Notes: a model not told the origin generated them from the letters alone. A DNA stretch of 64,000 nt from Geobacteraceae bacterium (GCA_016720395.1 JADKKR010000005.1:1-64000), one strand, 5' to 3'; positions 44,755-53,071 are shown, counted from the first letter of the stretch. Translations and numbers: made by a program.

Positions 44755-44818
44755 ATAAGTGCGTTAACGAAGTTATTTCTGCCTGAGCCACGCAGAAATA
44801 ACTTCTAACTTACTAAAA
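44755..44818. repeat. Palindromic intergenic repeat, copy 2
   Basis: ATAAGTGCGTTAAC then GAAGTTATTTCTGC and its exact reverse complement GCAGAAATAACTTC (14-bp perfect arms, 9-base loop), then TAACTTACTAAAAAA. It matches copy 1 at 30080-30140 along its length and, like it, sits between a minus-strand terminator and the next minus-strand gene. Confidence 0.8.
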
Positions 44819-44844
44819 AAAAGCCCCGCAGAGCGGGGCTTTTT
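44815..44844 (-). terminator. Intrinsic terminator of the rplS operon
   Basis: On the minus strand GCCCCGC-TCT-GCGGGGC followed by TTTTTTTT, directly after the rplS stop. Its T run is also the edge of the palindromic repeat. Confidence 0.93.
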
Positions 44845-44848
44845 CCTG

Positions 44849-45205
44849 TTAAGCTGCTTTGACGTACTTGCGCTCGCGGATACGGGCGGCTTTGCCGCGC
44901 AGTTTGCGCAGGTAGTAGAGCTTGGCGCGGCGAACGTGTCCGCGGGTTATGACTTCAATGTTCTCAAGGATGGGTGAGTGGAGCGGGAAAACCCTCTCAA
45001 CGCCGATGCCGTTGGAAATCTTGCGGACCGTGAACGACTCGCGAATCCCGCCGTTCTGGCGGCCGATGACAACGCCCTGGAAAACCTGGATACGCTGTTT
45101 GTCGCCCTCGACGATCTTGACGTGCACTTTAACCGAATCACCGACCTTGAAGGGGGTGATATTCTTCCTCATTTGTTCAAATTCCAGAAAATCGATGGTG
45201 TTCAT
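44849..45205 (-). CDS. rplS: 50S ribosomal protein L19
   Basis: 118 residues with the diagnostic FKVGDSVKVHVKIVEGDK, RIQVFQGVVIGRQNGG, FTVRKISNGIGVERVFPLHSP and RRAKLYYLRKLRGKAARI. It is the last gene of the ffh-rpsP-rimM-trmD run. Confidence 0.97.
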   Translation of the reverse strand: MNTIDFLEFEQMRKNITPFKVGDSVKVHVKIVEGDKQRIQVFQGVVIGRQNGGIRESFTVRKISNGIGVERVFPLHSPILENIEVITRGHVRRAKLYYLRKLRGKAARIRERKYVKAA

Positions 45206-45252
45206 GGTTTGATCCTCCTCGTATGTCTCTCTTTGTTCATGGATGTGTGTTT

Positions 45253-45828
45253 CTATGGTGTTCCCCTCAGCCGGTCGAGCATGATAGCCGCTGCCGATCG
45301 TACCGAAAGGTGATTGTATGTACCTGCGCCTGCAATCGGTTCCAGGATGTGGTCTGCAGTTTCAAAGCATGCTTCCGTCAGGCCCCATCCGGTACCCAGG
45401 AGAAGCAGGAACGGGTCTTCGGAATTGCCGAGCATCTGCCTGAAGTCATGGCAGGTGATGCTGCCCGGCCGGTTGGCTGCCCCGGTGATGACGGTCCTGA
45501 CCCGCTGAGAAAAACCGGTCTGGAATTCAGTCTGCGCATCATCAAGCGTGTCGCAGATCCTGACAATATCGAGTGCTTCCTTGCGATCCGGGTTGTATGT
45601 AGCGCCCCAGCCTTGCTGCCAGTGTCCTGTTATCCGCCGGGCCAGCGCCTGCTGGTCCTGCGACGGTGTCACGATATAAAAGCGGTCCAGTCCGAATGTC
45701 CGGGATGACCGTGCAATGTCGTGCAGATCCAGGTTGGTCAGGGCGGTGGTGACTACCTCGCGGAGTTTGTTGTACACCGGGTAGTGCAGCAGTGCTATGG
45801 CCAGATTAGCTCTTGCCGGCGGTTTCAT
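45253..45828 (-). CDS. SPOUT-type RNA methyltransferase (Methyltrn_RNA_4-like)
   Basis: About 191 residues between trmD and rplS. ALLHYPVYNKLREVVTTALT at the start and FLLLLGTGWGLTE (the knot loop that binds S-adenosylmethionine in SPOUT enzymes) point to the RNA methyltransferase family found next to trmD in many anaerobes. Target RNA unknown. ATG at 45828, overlapping the trmD end, is preferred over TTG at 45846. Confidence 0.8.
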   Translation of the reverse strand: MKPPARANLAIALLHYPVYNKLREVVTTALTNLDLHDIARSSRTFGLDRFYIVTPSQDQQALARRITGHWQQGWGATYNPDRKEALDIVRICDTLDDAQTEFQTGFSQRVRTVITGAANRPGSITCHDFRQMLGNSEDPFLLLLGTGWGLTEACFETADHILEPIAGAGTYNHLSVRSAAAIMLDRLRGTP

Positions 45829-46552
45829 CCCGATCCAGTTCTGCAAGGAGCTTGCGGTCTTCCTTGGTCAATTCGTTTTCACCCATCAGGTCCGGACGAA
45901 GCAGCCGTGTTGTGCGCAGTGATTCCCGCCGCCGCCACTTCCTGATCAGTTCATGGTTTCCCGAAAGCAGGACATCGGGAACGGCCAGTCCCCGGAACTC
46001 GGGGGGACGCGTGTACTGGGGATACTCCAGCAGCCCGTCGCAGAATGAATCGCTTTCAGCCGACTCCTCGCTGCCGAGCACTCCCGGTATGAGCCGTGAC
46101 ACAGCGTCCACGATGGTCATGGCTGCGATCTCCCCGCCCGTCAGAACAAAGTCTCCGATGGAGATTTCGTCTTCAATGCAGAGGGTGCGAACCCGCTCGT
46201 CGATGCCTTCGTAGCGTCCGCAGACGATAATCAGTCCCTCGCGTGCTGCCAGCTCGGATGCCACCCGATGGGTAAGCCGGCGCCCCTGGGGTGATGTCAT
46301 CACGACGGTCGAAGCCGGGTGGCGCTCCTTGACAGATTCGATGCAGGCGCTCAGTGGTTCGACCTTCATGACCATGCCGGCGCCGCCGCCATAGGGGGCG
46401 TCATCGGTGGTCTGGTGCCGGTCTGTCGCCCAGTCGCGGATATTGTGTATGGCAATGTCAATGAGCTGTTTATCTATGCCGCGCCTGATGATGCTTTCAT
46501 CAAACGGTCCGGCGAACATGCCGGGAAACAGGGTAAGTATGTCAAATCTCAT
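45806..46552 (-). CDS. trmD: tRNA (guanine37-N1)-methyltransferase
   Basis: 248 residues with the knotted SAM site GGEIAAMTIVDAVSRLIPGV and with YGGGAGMVMKVEPL, ICGRYEGIDERV and RPPEFRGLAVPDVLLSGNH. It adds the m1G37 mark that prevents frameshifting. ATGA overlap with rimM. Confidence 0.97.
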   Translation of the reverse strand: MRFDILTLFPGMFAGPFDESIIRRGIDKQLIDIAIHNIRDWATDRHQTTDDAPYGGGAGMVMKVEPLSACIESVKERHPASTVVMTSPQGRRLTHRVASELAAREGLIIVCGRYEGIDERVRTLCIEDEISIGDFVLTGGEIAAMTIVDAVSRLIPGVLGSEESAESDSFCDGLLEYPQYTRPPEFRGLAVPDVLLSGNHELIRKWRRRESLRTTRLLRPDLMGENELTKEDRKLLAELDRDETAGKS

Positions 46553-47070
46553 AGGTCGAGCAGGCCGTCCAGCGGAGTGATGACGATCCTGCCGCCTGCC
46601 GGGTCTACATTCCTGATGACATCTGCGATGGCCGGGATCAGATACTCGCGCCCTTCTCCCCGTACCACGTAGATGTCGCTGCTTCCGGTCTCGAAAATAT
46701 CCGCGACCTTGCCCAGAAGGGTTCCGTCATCGGTGAAGACCTGCAGGCCGAGCAGATCGCTCCAGTAATACTCGTCCTCATCCAATCCGGGAAGCTGGCC
46801 CCGTTTGAGAAAGACCTCGTTCCCCATCAGGGGATCGAGCAGATTGATGTCATCAAAACCCTGGAGGCTGATGATGAATTTGCCGGAATTGGCCTTGAAG
46901 CTGGTAATCGTGAACTCCCTGAGAGTTCCGGCTGGCGATTTCAGCGTTATGCAGCGTGCCGCCCTCAGACTGTCGGCGTTGCCCGAGTAGGAGTGCAGCT
47001 TCATCTGTCCTTTGATCCCGTGGGTGCCGATAATCTTGCCTACCGGGATCAGTTCTTCCGGATCACGCAT
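46549..47070 (-). CDS. rimM: Ribosome maturation factor RimM
   Basis: 173 residues: N-terminal VGKIIGTHGIKGQMKLHSYS and C-terminal PRC-barrel-like region DEYYWSDLLGLQVFTDDGT with GREYLIPAIADVI. Helps 16S rRNA processing in the 30S head. Its start overlaps the khpA stop by one base (TAATG). Confidence 0.95.
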   Translation of the reverse strand: MRDPEELIPVGKIIGTHGIKGQMKLHSYSGNADSLRAARCITLKSPAGTLREFTITSFKANSGKFIISLQGFDDINLLDPLMGNEVFLKRGQLPGLDEDEYYWSDLLGLQVFTDDGTLLGKVADIFETGSSDIYVVRGEGREYLIPAIADVIRNVDPAGGRIVITPLDGLLDL

Positions 47071-47300
47071 TATTCCACAATCTTGAGCATCGCTTTCTTG
47101 TTGTCCTTGGTGGACACAGCGTTGAGAATGGTACGGATCGCCTTGGCGGTGCGCCCTTCCTTGCCGATGATGCGACCCATATCTTCCTTAGCGACAGTCA
47201 GTTTAATGACCAGAGTGTCTTCTTCCGTCTCTTCGGCAGCTACTACCTGTGAGGGGTTGTCGACCAGTGCCTTCGCGATGGTTTCAACAAGTGCTTTCAT
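47070..47300 (-). CDS. khpA: KH-domain RNA-binding protein
   Basis: 76 residues with a single type II KH domain and the GxxG loop in MGRIIGKEGRTAKAIRTIL. KhpA-type genes usually sit between rpsP and rimM, as here, and bind RNA broadly; in some bacteria they partner KhpB. Confidence 0.92.
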   Translation of the reverse strand: MKALVETIAKALVDNPSQVVAAEETEEDTLVIKLTVAKEDMGRIIGKEGRTAKAIRTILNAVSTKDNKKAMLKIVE

Positions 47301-47355
47301 GACGGTATCCTCTGCTCATCGTAGAATGACCGGCGGACCGGGATGGAGTAGGGTA

Positions 47356-47622
47356 CTAAGCAGCCGGTGCAGCCGCCTTGTCCAGAATCCCGGCTTTTTT
47401 GAGGATCTGGCGTACGGTATCGGTGGGCTGTGCGCCCTTGCCGAGCCATTCCAGAATCTTCACCTCGTTCAGCTTGATGGCTGCCGGGTTCTTGGTCGGG
47501 TCGTATGTGCCCATGTTCTCGATAAAACGGCCGTCCCTGCGGCTGCGCTCGTCTGCTACTACGACCTGGTAGAACGGTCTTTTTTTGGCGCCTGCACGGG
47601 CAAGCCTGATCTTTGTTGCCAT
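47356..47622 (-). CDS. rpsP: 30S ribosomal protein S16
   Basis: 88 residues: ATKIRLARAGAKKRPFYQVV and GTYDPTKNPAAIKL are diagnostic. GGAGGAAT precedes the ATG. It is the second gene of the ffh operon. Confidence 0.97.
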   Translation of the reverse strand: MATKIRLARAGAKKRPFYQVVVADERSRRDGRFIENMGTYDPTKNPAAIKLNEVKILEWLGKGAQPTDTVRQILKKAGILDKAAAPAA

Positions 47623-47682
47623 GGTGATTCCTCCTGAGTTGTTCCTTCTGCGATTTTTGTATGAAAACGGTGATACTGTTTT

Positions 47683-49044
47683 TTATCCGAACGGCAGCAT
47701 GCCCTTGCCGAGTCCCCCCATGCCTTTGAGGAGCCCCTTTGGCCCGAGTTTCTGCAGTTGTTTTACAACCTTCTGTGCTTCGGTAAAACGCTTGAGCAGC
47801 TGATTGACCTCCGGCACGCTGGTGCCGCTTCCCTTGGCAATGCGCAGGCGGCGGCTGCCGTTGATGATGCCGTGGTTCGCGCGTTCGCCCGGCGTCATGG
47901 AGCGGATGATGGCCTCGATGCGCACCATGTCCTTCTCGCTCGGCTGGGCGCCTTTCATCTGCTTCATCATCTTGCCCATGCCGGGGATCATGCCCATGAT
48001 CGATTCCATGGAGCCCATCTTCCTGATCTGCTGCATCTGGGCCAGAAAGTCCTCAAGATCGAACTGGTTCTTCTTGAGTTTCTGCTGGAGCCGGGCGGCT
48101 TCTTTCTCGTCGAAGACAGACTGGGCTTTTTCCACCAGCGAGAGTACGTCGCCCATGCCCAGAATACGCGACACGAGACGATCCGGGTGGAACACCTCCA
48201 GAGCGTCGAGCTTCTCGCCCAGGCCGACGAACTTGACCGGTTTGCCGGTGACCGCTTTGATGGAGAGGGCTGCGCCGCCTTTGGCATCGCCGTCCAGCTT
48301 GGTCAGGATCACACCGGTGATGTCGAGCAGTTCGTTGAAGCCGACAGCGACATTGACCGCTTCCTGGCCGGTCATGGCATCCGCCACAAAGAGGATTTCC
48401 CGGGGCTGGGTGGCGGCTTTGATCTCCGCCAGTTCGTTCATCAGGAAATCATCGATCTGATGCCGGCCGGCTGTATCCAGTATGACAGTGTCATAGCCGT
48501 TCAGTTCGGCGTATTTCATTGCGGCGATGCAGATGTCGACCGGTTTCTGGTCTGCCGAGGAGTTGAACACCTCCAGGCCGAGCTGTCTGCCGACGGTCGT
48601 AAGCTGATCGATCGCCGCCGGTCGGTAGACATCGGCGGGCACCAGCAGCGGGCGGCGCTTCAAGCCTTTCAGGTGTCTGCCAAGCTTGCCGCAGGTCGTT
48701 GTCTTGCCGGCTCCCTGCAGGCCGACCATCATCAGGGCCACCGGAGGTTTCGCCGCCAGATCCAGGGCATTGTCACTACCGCCGCCCATGACAAGAACCA
48801 GCTCATCGTGAACGATGCGGATGATCTGCTGACCGGGAGAAAGGCTGCCGAGAACCTCGACCCCGATTGCCTTCGTGCGGACGCTCTCGACGAAGTCCTT
48901 GACAACCTTGAAGTTTACGTCAGCCTCAAGCAGCGCCAGGCGCACCTCGCGCAAGGCGTCCTTGATGTTGTCTTCGGTCATCAGCCCCTGGCCGCGGAGC
49001 TTCTTGAAGACCGATTCAAGTTTTTCTGAGAGGCTGTCAAACAT
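47683..49044 (-). CDS. ffh: Signal recognition particle protein
   Basis: 453 residues: N-terminal helical bundle, GTPase G domain with GLQGAGKTTTCGKLG, DTAGRHQID and TKLDGDAKGGAALS, and a C-terminal methionine-rich M domain (IMGMIPGMGKMMKQMKG) with RRLRIAKGSGTSVPEVNQLL that binds 4.5S RNA. It delivers membrane proteins to the translocon. First gene of the ffh-rplS unit, with a leader of about 180 bases. Confidence 0.97.
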   Translation of the reverse strand: MFDSLSEKLESVFKKLRGQGLMTEDNIKDALREVRLALLEADVNFKVVKDFVESVRTKAIGVEVLGSLSPGQQIIRIVHDELVLVMGGGSDNALDLAAKPPVALMMVGLQGAGKTTTCGKLGRHLKGLKRRPLLVPADVYRPAAIDQLTTVGRQLGLEVFNSSADQKPVDICIAAMKYAELNGYDTVILDTAGRHQIDDFLMNELAEIKAATQPREILFVADAMTGQEAVNVAVGFNELLDITGVILTKLDGDAKGGAALSIKAVTGKPVKFVGLGEKLDALEVFHPDRLVSRILGMGDVLSLVEKAQSVFDEKEAARLQQKLKKNQFDLEDFLAQMQQIRKMGSMESIMGMIPGMGKMMKQMKGAQPSEKDMVRIEAIIRSMTPGERANHGIINGSRRLRIAKGSGTSVPEVNQLLKRFTEAQKVVKQLQKLGPKGLLKGMGGLGKGMLPFG

Positions 49045-49234
49045 CGCTGGTTACATCGTCTCGTCGCGCGTAATATTCTGATCCCGATATACGGGACACG
49101 CAGGTACATGAAATAAATTCAAGCAGGCCCCGATCATCAGGTCACAGATTCATGTCCCTAAAAACGCTGCAGAAAAGGTTTCTGACGTATTCAAAGGGTG
49201 CAGAAATCAATTTCTTGCCTACTAAAAGGGGATC

Positions 49235-49264
49235 ACTATAAAGTACGGTCCTGAAAACTGTCAA
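49235..49264 (-). promoter_or_regulatory. Promoter of the ffh operon
   Basis: On the minus strand TTGACA (49259-49264), 18 bases, TATAGT (49235-49240). The leader (49045 to about 49228) holds GCAAGAAAT-TG-ATTTCTGC and may include a degenerate copy of the intergenic palindromic repeat (49161-49228). Confidence 0.65.
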
Positions 49265-49279
49265 GAACTATTTGGATTG

Positions 49280-49858
49280 CTAGAGCTTTATCAGAAGGTC
49301 TGCGGACAGCAGATCTTCCGCAATGGCCAGCATGTTTGTGGTGGTTCCGGCCCTCAGTTTATCCTTGATGGTGAAGAAATCGAGACACAGGCCGCAGGAA
49401 AATATCTCGACTCCCATGCCCTGCAGCTTTTCAAGGGCTTCCAGGACATCCGAGCCTTCACAGGTCAGGAAAACCCCGCTGTTGAGAAACAGCATCCGGC
49501 CGGGCAGTTCGCCGGTTTCAAGCAGGGTATGGATGAAATTCTTCATCAGCAGCCGGCCAAGCTCCTCGGGGCCCTCGCCAAGCCGGTCGGACGTGATCAT
49601 CACCACGCGGCGGCCCTGTCTGTCGTCGCCGGCGGCCGGGCTCGATGTGTCTGCGGGTGCGGTGATTGTGAGAACCCAGCCGGAGCCGTCCCGCTCTTCA
49701 GCAACCCGGCATCCGCGATTGCGCGAGAAGCGGCTCACATTTTCCCGCGGGGCGCCGTCATCCAGCATTACACGGATTTCAGCGAATTCCTGCAGCGCCT
49801 TCCTGACGTTGATCACCGGCGCCGGGCAGGGCTGGTTTCTGCAGTCAATCGTTTTCAT
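49280..49858 (-). CDS. yedF: YedF-like sulfurtransferase protein of selenium metabolism
   Basis: 192 residues. The N-terminal 75 are a TusA-like domain with KTIDCRNQPCPAPVINVRKAL (CPxP motif); the C-terminal part is DsrE-like (VVMITSDRLGEGPEELGRLL and EIFSCGLCLDFF). This two-domain form is the selenium-associated YedF. ATG at 49858 has AGGAGG ten bases before; the open frame extends to 49909 but overlaps the DUF3343 gene. It starts just after that gene's stop. Confidence 0.88.
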   Translation of the reverse strand: MKTIDCRNQPCPAPVINVRKALQEFAEIRVMLDDGAPRENVSRFSRNRGCRVAEERDGSGWVLTITAPADTSSPAAGDDRQGRRVVMITSDRLGEGPEELGRLLMKNFIHTLLETGELPGRMLFLNSGVFLTCEGSDVLEALEKLQGMGVEIFSCGLCLDFFTIKDKLRAGTTTNMLAIAEDLLSADLLIKL

Positions 49859-49859
49859 C

Positions 49860-50147
49860 TCAGGTATCCTCCTGGAGATCTTCTTCGTTGCGATAGACGC
49901 CGCCGACAAATCTGTTGATAAAGGCCGGCTGCAGCTGTTCCTCTTCCAGCACCTTCAGGACCTCGGCCTTGATCTCAGGGCTGATCCTCAGTGCCAGGCC
50001 GCAATCGGTCATCATCTGGCGCGGTGCCGGAATGAGCAGTATGGCGAAATCCCGTGATTTGAGGAGGTGTTCGGCCTTCATAACCCTGTGGGCAGAATTG
50101 AATACTGCCAGGTAGTCACCCTCTTGTACCATCAATCTCTTCTCCAT
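49860..50147 (-). CDS. DUF3343 putative Se/S carrier-like protein
   Basis: Up to 95 residues. YLAVFNSAHRVMKAEHLLK and IPAPRQMMTDCGLALRI match DUF3343, small proteins that co-occur with YedF and selenium-use genes; the Cys in TDCGLAL is the conserved one. ATG at 50132 (with GGAG upstream) is an equally good start. Its stop is one base before the yedF start, so the two are translated together. Confidence 0.82.
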   Translation of the reverse strand: MEKRLMVQEGDYLAVFNSAHRVMKAEHLLKSRDFAILLIPAPRQMMTDCGLALRISPEIKAEVLKVLEEEQLQPAFINRFVGGVYRNEEDLQEDT

Positions 50148-50221
50148 ATTACGGCCTGGTCTCCAACAAGCGGATTGACAAACTCCATGCGAGTTTCTAG
50201 TATGCCCAAAAGGAGCAGACC

Positions 50222-50470
50222 ATGCAAGCCATCATCAGCATTGCAGGACTCACAATTCTCGCGTTCGTCGTCAGTGTCCCCTGCGGATACCTGCGGCAGA
50301 ACTATAAGAAATACTCCTTCATGTGGTTTCTGCTGATTCACCTGCCGATTCCGTTTATCATTCTGCTGCGCATCAAGGCCGGGTTCGGCTGGCAGGTTAT
50401 ACCGCTCACCCTGGGCGGATCGATAGCCGGTCAGATCGTTGGCGGGATTGTCAGCCGCCGGAGGAACTGA
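50222..50470 (+). CDS. Small membrane protein of unknown function
   Basis: 82 residues with three hydrophobic segments (AIISIAGLTILAFVVSVPCG, FMWFLLIHLPIPFIILL, VIPLTLGGSIAGQIVGGIV) and a basic C-terminus. AAGGAG is well placed. It lies one base before the dciA-like gene. No family recognised. Confidence 0.72.
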   Translation: MQAIISIAGLTILAFVVSVPCGYLRQNYKKYSFMWFLLIHLPIPFIILLRIKAGFGWQVIPLTLGGSIAGQIVGGIVSRRRN

Positions 50471-50471
50471 C

Positions 50472-50951
50472 GTGGTCAGGCGGTCAAGGATGCGCTTTCC
50501 GCTTCCCCTCGGAGATGTTGCACGTCAGGAATTCAGTGCACTGGGACTGGCTGACCGTCTGCGTGAGGCCGATATCTGGAAGTTCTGGCCCGAGGTGGTC
50601 GGGCCGGCAGTTGCAGCCCGGGCCATGCCGCTACGCATCATCAAGGGAACGCTTACCGTCGCTGTTTCCAGCGGTCCATGGAAGCAGGAGCTCGGTTTTC
50701 TCAAGGGCATGATCAGGGAAAAGCTGAATGATCGTCTGGGTGGAGACGTGGTCAAGGAGATTGTGCTCAAGTCCGGCAGGGTTGAACAGTTTGCAGAGGT
50801 GCCTCCGGAAGAGGTCCCCGGAAAGAAAAAGCTGACGGCACGTCAGTCAGCCTGCATTGACGCACAGTCAGCCGATATTGTTGATCCTGAAACCCGTGAA
50901 GCCTTCATTGCATTGATGAAGGCCTGCTTCCAGGATGCCGGTACACGCTGA
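50472..50951 (+). CDS. DUF721 protein, DciA-like
   Basis: 159 residues. The N-terminal 100 have the DUF721 pattern FWPEVVGPAVAARAMP and IIKGTLTVAVSSGPWKQEL. DUF721 includes DciA, which helps load the replicative helicase in bacteria lacking DnaC. GTG at 50472 follows GGAGG by seven bases; the open frame continues to 50439. The 50-residue Lys/Glu-rich tail is not conserved. Confidence 0.82.
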   Translation: MVRRSRMRFPLPLGDVARQEFSALGLADRLREADIWKFWPEVVGPAVAARAMPLRIIKGTLTVAVSSGPWKQELGFLKGMIREKLNDRLGGDVVKEIVLKSGRVEQFAEVPPEEVPGKKKLTARQSACIDAQSADIVDPETREAFIALMKACFQDAGTR

Positions 50952-50963
50952 CCCGGTTCGGGA

Positions 50964-51251
50964 TCAGTTCTTGGCGACCGTCTTGATATGACATTCCTTG
51001 CAGGCAACAGGGCCTGCCTGTTTCATGGCGTGACAGGTTCTGCACATCCTGTGGGCTCCGTCCTTGCTGAATCCCGGGATATGCCCTGATCCGATCTCTT
51101 TCCGGTGACACTGCTTGCAGTCGCTTTTGTTGTAGCCCTGGTGAGCCCGGTGCGGGAAGGTGACGCCGTTTTTCATTTTGATAATATCCGAACCATCATT
51201 TGCAAAAGATGTAGCTGCTAAAGCTAGAAGTGCAGGAATTAGCCATTTCAC
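50964..51251 (-). CDS. Triheme c7-type periplasmic cytochrome, copy A
   Basis: 95 residues: signal peptide (LIPALLALAATSFA) and three heme motifs CKQCH, CRTCH and CKECH with FPHRAHQGY supplying distal His ligands, as in the PpcA family of Geobacter periplasmic electron shuttles. Starts with GTG after AAAGGAG. A paralogue lies upstream at 51567. A strong sigma-54-type promoter lies about 80 bases upstream, after a terminator, so it forms its own unit. Confidence 0.93.
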   Translation of the reverse strand: MKWLIPALLALAATSFANDGSDIIKMKNGVTFPHRAHQGYNKSDCKQCHRKEIGSGHIPGFSKDGAHRMCRTCHAMKQAGPVACKECHIKTVAKN

Positions 51252-51328
51252 GGTGTATCTCCTTTAAAAACGGGATATGACGGCTATTTCAGCGTAACTG
51301 CCATAAAAATTAAACATTTCAAATTATC

Positions 51329-51344
51329 AGCACATTGTGTGCCA
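51329..51344 (-). promoter_or_regulatory. Sigma-54-type promoter of cytochrome copy A
   Basis: On the minus strand TGGCACACAATGTGCT matches TGGCACR-N4-TTGCW at all but one core base, with exact GG-N10-GC spacing. It lies 78 bases before the GTG start. Confidence 0.68.
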
Positions 51345-51350
51345 AAAATA

Positions 51351-51392
51351 ACAAAAGTTCCCGCATTTTTTATGCGGGAACTTTTGTTTTTG
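51351..51392. terminator. Intrinsic terminator between the two triheme cytochromes
   Basis: ACAAAAGTTCCCGCAT and ATGCGGGAACTTTTGT form a 16-bp perfect stem with a T-rich loop, followed by TTTTTG. Between 51393 and 51566 lies about 170 bases with no gene seen. Confidence 0.85.
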
Positions 51393-51566
51393 ACGCACGA
51401 AGCGGCATATACGCCGGTACCTGTTCTAAGGTGCGGCAGCGCCCGTAGCAATCGCCCGGCCTCGCCGAACAGTCAAGGTGTGGGAGCGATACGGATAGCG
51501 GGAAGCTGTGAAGAAGCCCGCGAAAGCGGTCCCAAAGGCGCGCTGTTGTCAGCGTGCCGCCTCCGG

Positions 51567-51839
51567 CTATTTTTTGTGACAGTCCCGGCAGGCAGCGGGG
51601 CCGGCCTGCTTCATGGCGTGGCACGTCCTGCACATCCTGTGGGCGACATCCTTGCCAAAGCCGGGTATACGGCCTGTCCCGACCTCTTTTTTGTGGCACT
51701 GCCTGCATTCGCTTTTCATGTAGCCCTGGTGGGCCCGGTGCGGAAAGCTGACGCCGTTCTTGAGCGAGAGGACTGCCGGGCCGTCATCTGCGAACGAGGA
51801 TGTCGCTGAGAGAAGCAGCAAAAAGGGTAGCCATTTCAA
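51567..51839 (-). CDS. Triheme c7-type periplasmic cytochrome, copy B
   Basis: 90 residues: signal peptide (LPFLLLLSATSSFA) and three heme motifs CRQCH, CRTCH and CRDCH with FPHRAHQGY. It is a close paralogue of copy A (both have HRMCRTCHAMKQAGP); even the leader GGAGATACACC is shared. The start codon is TTG, where copy A uses GTG. Own sigma-54-type promoter upstream. Confidence 0.92.
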   Translation of the reverse strand: MKWLPFLLLLSATSSFADDGPAVLSLKNGVSFPHRAHQGYMKSECRQCHKKEVGTGRIPGFGKDVAHRMCRTCHAMKQAGPAACRDCHKK

Positions 51840-51917
51840 GGTGTATCTCCTTGTGGGGTGGTGTTGACGGACCGCTCATGAACGTGTTGCAGTCAGCGGC
51901 GCCGTTGTTCCCGTGTA

Positions 51918-51933
51918 AGCATGTGCAATGCCA
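51918..51933 (-). promoter_or_regulatory. Sigma-54-type promoter of cytochrome copy B
   Basis: On the minus strand TGGCATTGCACATGCT keeps the exact GG-N10-GC spacing and most of the consensus; it is a weaker match than copy A's. Confidence 0.45.
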
Positions 51934-51997
51934 ACATGAGGCATCCCTGACAGATTTGTGGCGCGGTCCACGCTGAGCGTCGCTTTCCAGAAAAGGC

Positions 51998-53071
51998 TCA
52001 ATCGCTCTCGAACATCACCTTGCGCTCGAAATCCATGGAGTGGGTCATGCGCTTGGCATCCTCGATGGATATCCTGTCCTGCTTGTACAATTCCAGCAGG
52101 TGCATGTCCAGGGTCTGCATCTGGTACTGGCTGGCACCGTTCTCAATGTGTTTCTCGATCTCGTCCAGCCGGCCGTCGCGGATGCAGGCCTGGATGGTCG
52201 TCGTGGCGCGCATGATCTCGACCACCGGCAGGATATTTTCACCGGTCTTGTCCTTGATCAGGCGCAGGGAGACGGTGGCCACGAGGATATCGGCCAGCCG
52301 CTGCCGGATGATCTCCTGGGACTCGGGCGGGAAGTGGCCGATCAGGCGGCTGATCGTGGAAACGGCTCCGTTGGTGTGCAGGGTGGAAAAGACCAGATGC
52401 CCGGTTTCGGCGGCCTTGATGCAGGCATCGATGGTTTCCATGTCACGCATCTCACCGACCATGATGACGTCGGGGTCCATGCGCAGCGCCGATTTGAGGG
52501 CCAGGCTGAAGCTTTCGGTGTCTATGCCCACCTCGCGCTGTATGACGCAGCTTTTTTCAGAGGTGAAGATGAACTCGATCGGGTCTTCGATGGTGATGAT
52601 GTTGTAGCTGTGGTTCTCGTTCAGGTACCTGAGCATCGCAGCCAGGGTGGTGGACTTGCCGTTTCCGGTCGGACCGGTGACCAGGATCAGCCCGTTGGGG
52701 GCCTCGGCGATCTCCGCCAGGACGGATGGGATGTTGAGCTCCTGAAAGGTGCCGATATGCGGCGGGATGACGCGCATGACGATACCGTAATGCCCCTTCT
52801 GCCGGAAGATGCTGACGCGGAAGCGGCCGCCACTGGCCAGCGCGTATGATGCATCTGCCTCTTTCAGGTCTGTGCTCAGTCGGCGACTGTTCTGCCCCAG
52901 TACTTCACCCGCAATCAACTCGGTATCCGCAGGGGTCAGTTTGGGCATCTTTGCCCGGATCAGCTGTCCCTTGCCCCTGAAAAACGGGGGATTGTCCACT
53001 TCGAAGTGAATATCGGAAACCTGTTTCTGGAAGGCGATATCCAGAATCTGATGCAGTAGGTTTATATCCAT
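51998..53071 (-). CDS. PilT/PilU-type twitching motility ATPase
   Basis: 357 residues: Walker A GPTGNGKST, the Asp box in ITIEDPIEF, Walker B DPDVIMVGEMRD and the His box HLVFSTLHTNGAV. These are the retraction-type secretion ATPases of type IV pili. Sequence alone does not say PilT or PilU. It follows a DUF4388 gene by 34 bases; AAGGAGA precedes the start. Confidence 0.92.
   Translation of the reverse strand: MDINLLHQILDIAFQKQVSDIHFEVDNPPFFRGKGQLIRAKMPKLTPADTELIAGEVLGQNSRRLSTDLKEADASYALASGGRFRVSIFRQKGHYGIVMRVIPPHIGTFQELNIPSVLAEIAEAPNGLILVTGPTGNGKSTTLAAMLRYLNENHSYNIITIEDPIEFIFTSEKSCVIQREVGIDTESFSLALKSALRMDPDVIMVGEMRDMETIDACIKAAETGHLVFSTLHTNGAVSTISRLIGHFPPESQEIIRQRLADILVATVSLRLIKDKTGENILPVVEIMRATTTIQACIRDGRLDEIEKHIENGASQYQMQTLDMHLLELYKQDRISIEDAKRMTHSMDFERKVMFESD

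Noticed and set aside
47758..49029. 423-codon open frame opposite ffh
   Set aside because: The ffh gene is certain; the opposite frame has no family features.
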